Source of the DNA: Avimonoglobus sp965151315
Lineage (GTDB): Bacteria; Bacillota; Clostridia; UBA1381
DNA length: 8,257 nucleotides
Assembly: GCA_965151315.1 (NCBI GenBank)
Contig: CBCTZG010000102.1
Span: forward strand, 1-8,257
Direction of reading: 5' to 3'
Positions 5,457-8,257 of the stretch are shown here, in pieces. A program made the translations under genes and the position numbers. Numbering within the stretch: the stretch's first letter is position 1; every line of letters begins with the position of its first letter. The notes beneath the pieces are model-generated. The model did no database searches, was not told the DNA's origin, and worked only from the letters and a program-made list of their open reading frames with translations.

Positions 5457-6215
5457 TCATTTTGTTTTCAGCTTCCGGTGCTGGATATGGAAAGCGGCTC
5501 GGGTGACCCCATTTTCCGGCACGAACCGGGCCAAAAACAGCGCAATACGCATACCAAAGCCAGGAATGATCACCCGTTTCCCCTGCAGCGTTTTGCGGAT
5601 GGCATATTCGGCCACTTTTCGGCTGTCCAGCCCCCGGAGGCTGAACCGGACGCCGGCTACCTGGTCAAATTCTGTTTTGACTGGGCCGGGACATAAAACA
5701 GATATCCGGACGGCACTTTTCTGCTGCCGGAGTTCTTCCGAAATCCCTTCGGAGAGCCGCAGCACATACGCTTTGGAGGCGTAATAGGCGCTGAGCAGCG
5801 GGCCCGCCATAAATCCGGCGGCAGAGGCCACGTTTAAGATCCTGCCGTGATTCGCCTTGGCAAATTTCTGGGCAAACAGCTTGGTGAGGATGTGTACGGC
5901 GGCCACATTGGTTTCCAGCAGGCTGAGCTCCGTTTCCAAAGGCAGCTCCGTGAACCAGCCGCAGGCGCCGAAGCCGGCGTTGTTGATAAAAAAGTCGATT
6001 CCTTCGTCCCGCAGCAGATCATAAAGATAGAAGCAGTTTTCCCGGCGGGACAGATCCAAAACCACCGGCACCGCCTTGCCGGGCAGTTCCCGGCGCAGCG
6101 CTTCTAAGCATTCTCCCCGGCGGGCCACCAGCACTAATTCGTAGCCCATACCGCTTAAAATTTTTGCCAGGTCCCGGCCGATTCCTGAGCTTGCACCGGT
6201 AATGACTGCTTTCAT
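5457..6215 (-). CDS. Short-chain dehydrogenase/reductase (SDR family)
   Basis: This is a 252-residue cytoplasmic NAD(P)-dependent oxidoreductase of the classical SDR fold. Visible motifs are the nucleotide-binding TGASSGIG (6-13), the basic pair ARR (31-33) that often goes with NADPH, NNAG (78-81), the catalytic Ser131 in NVASAAGF, Tyr144 and Lys148 in SAYYASK, and CPGPVKTEF (175-183). All residues of the active site are intact. The C-terminal part (about 215-252) has a hydrophobic stretch, PGFGMRIALFLARFVP, and a basic tail, as in SDRs of the DltE/YqjQ type acting on lipid-like or undefined substrates. The real substrate cannot be inferred. ATG 6215 is chosen because GGAGG lies 8 bases before it; a TTG start at 6230 would overlap that site. 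It is divergent from fucI but nothing shows a shared pathway. Confidence 0.9.
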   Translation of the reverse strand: MKAVITGASSGIGRDLAKILSGMGYELVLVARRGECLEALRRELPGKAVPVVLDLSRRENCFYLYDLLRDEGIDFFINNAGFGACGWFTELPLETELSLLETNVAAVHILTKLFAQKFAKANHGRILNVASAAGFMAGPLLSAYYASKAYVLRLSEGISEELRQQKSAVRISVLCPGPVKTEFDQVAGVRFSLRGLDSRKVAEYAIRKTLQGKRVIIPGFGMRIALFLARFVPENGVTRAAFHIQHRKLKTK

Positions 6216-6243
6216 TTGCAAAACCTCCAATTTTTGGATTATT

Positions 6244-6260
6244 GATATAGCTATTATATC
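6244..6260. promoter_or_regulatory. Operator-like palindrome over the SDR -10 region
   Basis: GATATA (6244-6249) and TATATC (6255-6260) form an inverted repeat with a 5-base centre, covering the -10 and start site of the SDR promoter. This is where a repressor would bind, but the sequence is AT-rich and could occur by chance. Confidence 0.3.
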
Positions 6261-6281
6261 ACAATTAAAAATATTTTACAA
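6253..6281 (-). promoter_or_regulatory. Strong promoter of the SDR gene with extended -10
   Basis: Read on the - strand, TTGTAA (6281-6276) and a consensus TATAAT (6258-6253) are 17 bases apart. TG one base before the -10 makes it an extended -10 element. Transcription would start near 6246, about 31 bases before the ATG. Confidence 0.75.
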
Positions 6282-6289
6282 TTTAATCA

Positions 6290-6317
6290 TTGAAATTCCT
6301 GGGATTTGTGCTATAAT
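6290..6317 (+). promoter_or_regulatory. Strong promoter of fucI with extended -10
   Basis: TTGAAA (6290-6295) and consensus TATAAT (6312-6317) are 16 bases apart, with TG one base before the -10. Transcription would begin near 6324, leaving a leader of about 48 bases that includes GGAGGG (6358-6363), 8 bases before the fucI ATG. Confidence 0.8.
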
Positions 6318-6337
6318 AAAGATACAATACGATATTT

Positions 6338-6354
6338 ATGGAAGCATTAAAACA
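6338..6354 (+). promoter_or_regulatory. Weak cre-like sequence in the fucI leader
   Basis: ATGGAAGCATTAAAACA resembles the CcpA site WTGNAARCGNWWWCAW in its left half, but it has A for the central G and one extra base before the final CA. Its place between start site and ribosome site would suit carbon catabolite repression. The match is imperfect, so it is only a possibility. Confidence 0.2.
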
Positions 6355-6371
6355 AACGGAGGGAAAAAAGT

Positions 6372-8159
6372 ATGAGTATTTATCCGAAAATCGGAATCAG
6401 ACCGACGATCGACGGCCGCTGGGGCGGCGTCCGGGAGAGCCTGGAAGAGCAGACCATGAATATGGCGAAAAGCGCTGCGGAGTTAATCTCCAGCACCCTG
6501 CGGTATCCGGACGGCACACCGGTACAATGTGTGATTTCCAACTGCACCATCGGTTCCGGCGCGGAGAGCGCCAAGTGCGCGGAGCAGTTCGCTACAGAAA
6601 ATGTTGTGGCGACGCTGGCGGTTACACCCTGCTGGTGCTATGGCACAGAAACATTCGATATGGATCCCACAACCATTAAGGCTGTTTGGGGCTTTAACGG
6701 TACAGAGCGGCCGGGCGCGGTATATCTGGCGGCGGTTATGGCCGCGTTCGCGCAGCGCGGGTTGCCTGCATTCTCTATCTATGGGCACGATGTACAGGAC
6801 CGGGACGATAAAAATATCCCAGCTGACGTAGCAGAGAAAATTATTGCGTTTGCCAGAAGCGCCGTTGCGGTGGGCTGGATGCGGAATAAGGCGTATGTAA
6901 ACCTGGGCGGCGTAGCCATGGGTATCGCCGGCTCCTACTGTGATGCCAGCTTCTTCCAGAAATATCTGGGAATCCGGGCGGAATGGGTAGACTTAACAGA
7001 GGTTCTGCGCCGGATTACACTGGAAATCTATGATCATGACGAATATGACAAGGCTCTGGCTTGGGTAAAGGCAAACTGCAAAGAGGGCTTTGATAAAAAC
7101 GCCGGAAAGAATTTCCCGGACATCATTAAAAAATCGAAGGTCGTTGATCCGGATAAGGATTGGGAGTTTATTGTTAAGTTCACATTGATCGTAAACGATA
7201 TCCTCCATGGCAATCCGAAGCTGGCTGAAATGGGCTGGAACGAAGAAGCCTTGGGCCGCAACGGCGTTGTCGGCGGATTCCAGGGGCAGCGGCAGTGGAC
7301 CGACTGGCTGCCGAATGCGGACTTTACTGAATCTATGCTGGCGTCCAGCTTTGGCTGGAACGGCAAAAAGCAGCCGTTCCCCTTTGCCACAGAGAACGAT
7401 ACGTTAAACGGTGTATCCATGCTGTTTGGAAACCTGCTGACCGGCAAGGCGCCTTGCTTCCATGACGTGCGTACATATTGGAGCCCGGAGGCGTATGAAC
7501 GGGTAACCGGTAAAAAGCCAGAAGGCAAGGCTGCCAATGGCTTTATCCATCTGATCAACTCCGGCGCTACCGCAATGGACTGCACCGGCGCTTCTAAAGA
7601 CGCTGCTGGCAATGGAACCATGAAGGAATGGTGGAATATGACAGACGCTGATATTGACGCCTGCTTAAAGGCCACAGATTGGTGCCGCGCGGATTACGAG
7701 TATTTCCGTGGGGGCGGCTTCTCCTCCCACTTCAAGACCTTGGCTGAGATGCCGGTAACCCTGATCCGTGTAAACCTGGTAGACGGCATGGGCCCCATGA
7801 TCCAGATTGCTGAGGGCTACACGGTAACTCTGCCGGACGATGCCCATGAAAAGCTGGATCTGCGGACAGACCGTACTTGGCCCACCACCTGGTTTGCACC
7901 GATCCTCACCGGCAAGGGCGCGTTCAAGGATGTATACAGCGTAATGGCGAACTGGGGTGCGAACCATGGCGTTACTGTCCATGGCCATATCGGCAGCGAC
8001 TTGATCACGCTGGCCTCTATGCTCCGGATTCCGGTTGCGATGCACAATGTAGCGGACGAGCGGATTTTCCGGCCCCATTCCTGGGCAGCCTTCGGTACAG
8101 AAGACAAGGAAAGCGCGGACTACAAGGCCTGCGCCAAATACGGCCCGCTGTATAAATAA
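6372..8159 (+). CDS. fucI: L-fucose isomerase
   Basis: This 595-residue cytoplasmic enzyme interconverts L-fucose and L-fuculose, the first step of fucose use, and in relatives also accepts D-arabinose. Nearly the whole length resembles E. coli FucI (591 residues) as I recall it: PKIGIRPTIDGRWGGVRESL near the N-terminus, TPCWCYGTETFDMDPTT, WGFNGTERPGAVYLAAVMAA, FSIYGHDVQD, GFQGQRQWTD, DVRTYWSPEAYERVTG, EYFRGGGFSS and DVYSVMANWGANHG. The metal and catalytic residues correspond to E341, D365 and H532, a constant offset of four from E. coli E337, D361 and H528. The protein is intact. It has its own promoter and its own terminator, so it is monocistronic; no fuculokinase, aldolase, permease or regulator of the pathway is in the window. 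GGAGGG at 6358-6363 fixes the start. Confidence 0.97.
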   Translation: MSIYPKIGIRPTIDGRWGGVRESLEEQTMNMAKSAAELISSTLRYPDGTPVQCVISNCTIGSGAESAKCAEQFATENVVATLAVTPCWCYGTETFDMDPTTIKAVWGFNGTERPGAVYLAAVMAAFAQRGLPAFSIYGHDVQDRDDKNIPADVAEKIIAFARSAVAVGWMRNKAYVNLGGVAMGIAGSYCDASFFQKYLGIRAEWVDLTEVLRRITLEIYDHDEYDKALAWVKANCKEGFDKNAGKNFPDIIKKSKVVDPDKDWEFIVKFTLIVNDILHGNPKLAEMGWNEEALGRNGVVGGFQGQRQWTDWLPNADFTESMLASSFGWNGKKQPFPFATENDTLNGVSMLFGNLLTGKAPCFHDVRTYWSPEAYERVTGKKPEGKAANGFIHLINSGATAMDCTGASKDAAGNGTMKEWWNMTDADIDACLKATDWCRADYEYFRGGGFSSHFKTLAEMPVTLIRVNLVDGMGPMIQIAEGYTVTLPDDAHEKLDLRTDRTWPTTWFAPILTGKGAFKDVYSVMANWGANHGVTVHGHIGSDLITLASMLRIPVAMHNVADERIFRPHSWAAFGTEDKESADYKACAKYGPLYK

Positions 8160-8176
8160 AAGCGTATAAGCGTAAT

Positions 8177-8208
8177 AAGGGACAGGAAGAGATTCCTGTC
8201 CCTTTTTT
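8177..8208 (+). terminator. Intrinsic terminator of fucI
   Basis: AGGGACAGGAA (8178-8188) pairs with TTCCTGTCCCT (8193-8203) across the loop GAGA, with one extra A-T pair at the base, and is followed by T to 8208. It lies 18 bases after the fucI stop. Confidence 0.95.
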
Positions 8209-8216
8209 GTATACTG

Positions 8217-8241
8217 AAAACCACGCGATAGTCGCGTGGTT
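8217..8241 (-). terminator. Probable terminator of a converging gene beyond the right edge
   Basis: AACCACGCGA (8219-8228) and TCGCGTGGTT (8232-8241) form a perfect 10-bp stem with a 3-base loop. On the - strand the stem is followed by two further T after its own TT, giving TTTT then C, whereas on the + strand it is followed by C. This suggests it ends a leftward gene lying outside the window. Confidence 0.6.
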
Positions 8242-8257
8242 CAAAAGAGGTTAACCG

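Noticed and set aside
5373..5696. A + strand frame through the hairpin block and the end of the SDR gene
   Set aside because: It crosses the bidirectional terminator and is antisense to the SDR coding region.
7034..7675. A 213-codon open frame on the - strand inside fucI
   Set aside because: fucI is unmistakable over this stretch; the antisense product is serine- and proline-rich without any recognisable motif.
1..8257. CRISPR arrays, tRNA or rRNA genes, insertion sequences, phage or toxin-antitoxin genes
   Set aside because: I saw no regularly spaced repeats, no cloverleaf with CCA-end features, no transposase or integrase motifs, and no second gene beside the lone XRE protein that would make a toxin-antitoxin pair.

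Overview
The window looks like part of the chromosome of a strictly anaerobic, fairly GC-rich Firmicute (Clostridia or Negativicutes type, probably gut-associated). The basis is a ferredoxin-dependent 2-oxoacid oxidoreductase operon, a clostridial-style Mrp/NBP35 ATPase with an N-terminal cysteine cluster, L-fucose isomerase, AGGAGG-type ribosome sites, sigma-A type promoters and many strong intrinsic terminators. This is inference from gene content; no rRNA or other taxonomic marker is present.

Bases 2-2405 (+ strand) are the distal part of a 2-oxoacid:ferredoxin oxidoreductase operon. It holds the 3' part of the alpha subunit (VorB-like), the complete TPP-binding beta subunit (ATGA overlap), the complete gamma subunit and a 98-residue protein of unknown function, closed by a strong terminator. 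The three subunits together would oxidatively decarboxylate a 2-oxoacid to an acyl-CoA and pass electrons to ferredoxin; a small ferredoxin subunit may lie upstream of the window.

Bases 2406-3155 hold a small XRE-type DNA-binding protein with its own promoter. A 373-base gene-free stretch follows, containing a long-armed inverted repeat with nested hairpins, a GC-rich hairpin and an intrinsic terminator. This is the least explained part of the window and a candidate for a small structured RNA or a miniature inverted-repeat element.

Bases 3156-5341 (+ strand) carry a CPA2-family cation:proton antiporter with an Asp-Asp ion site, then an Mrp/NBP35/ApbC iron-sulfur carrier ATPase. Each has its own promoter, and both promoters use the same TTGCAT -35 hexamer with a 17-base spacer. 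Bases 5342-5456 are a block of three consecutive hairpins that terminate the converging mrp and SDR genes.

Bases 5457-6215 (- strand) encode a short-chain dehydrogenase/reductase. It is transcribed divergently from fucI (6372-8159, + strand), a complete L-fucose isomerase with its metal and catalytic residues. The 156-base divergent intergenic region carries two good promoters with extended -10 elements and an operator-like palindrome. fucI ends in a strong terminator, followed by a second hairpin that probably terminates a converging gene beyond the right edge.

Most of the window is ordinary housekeeping and metabolic sequence. I found no convincing undescribed multi-gene system. The best leads are the structured intergenic stretch at 2800-2990, the cysteine pattern of the Mrp protein and the small unknown protein attached to the Vor operon.
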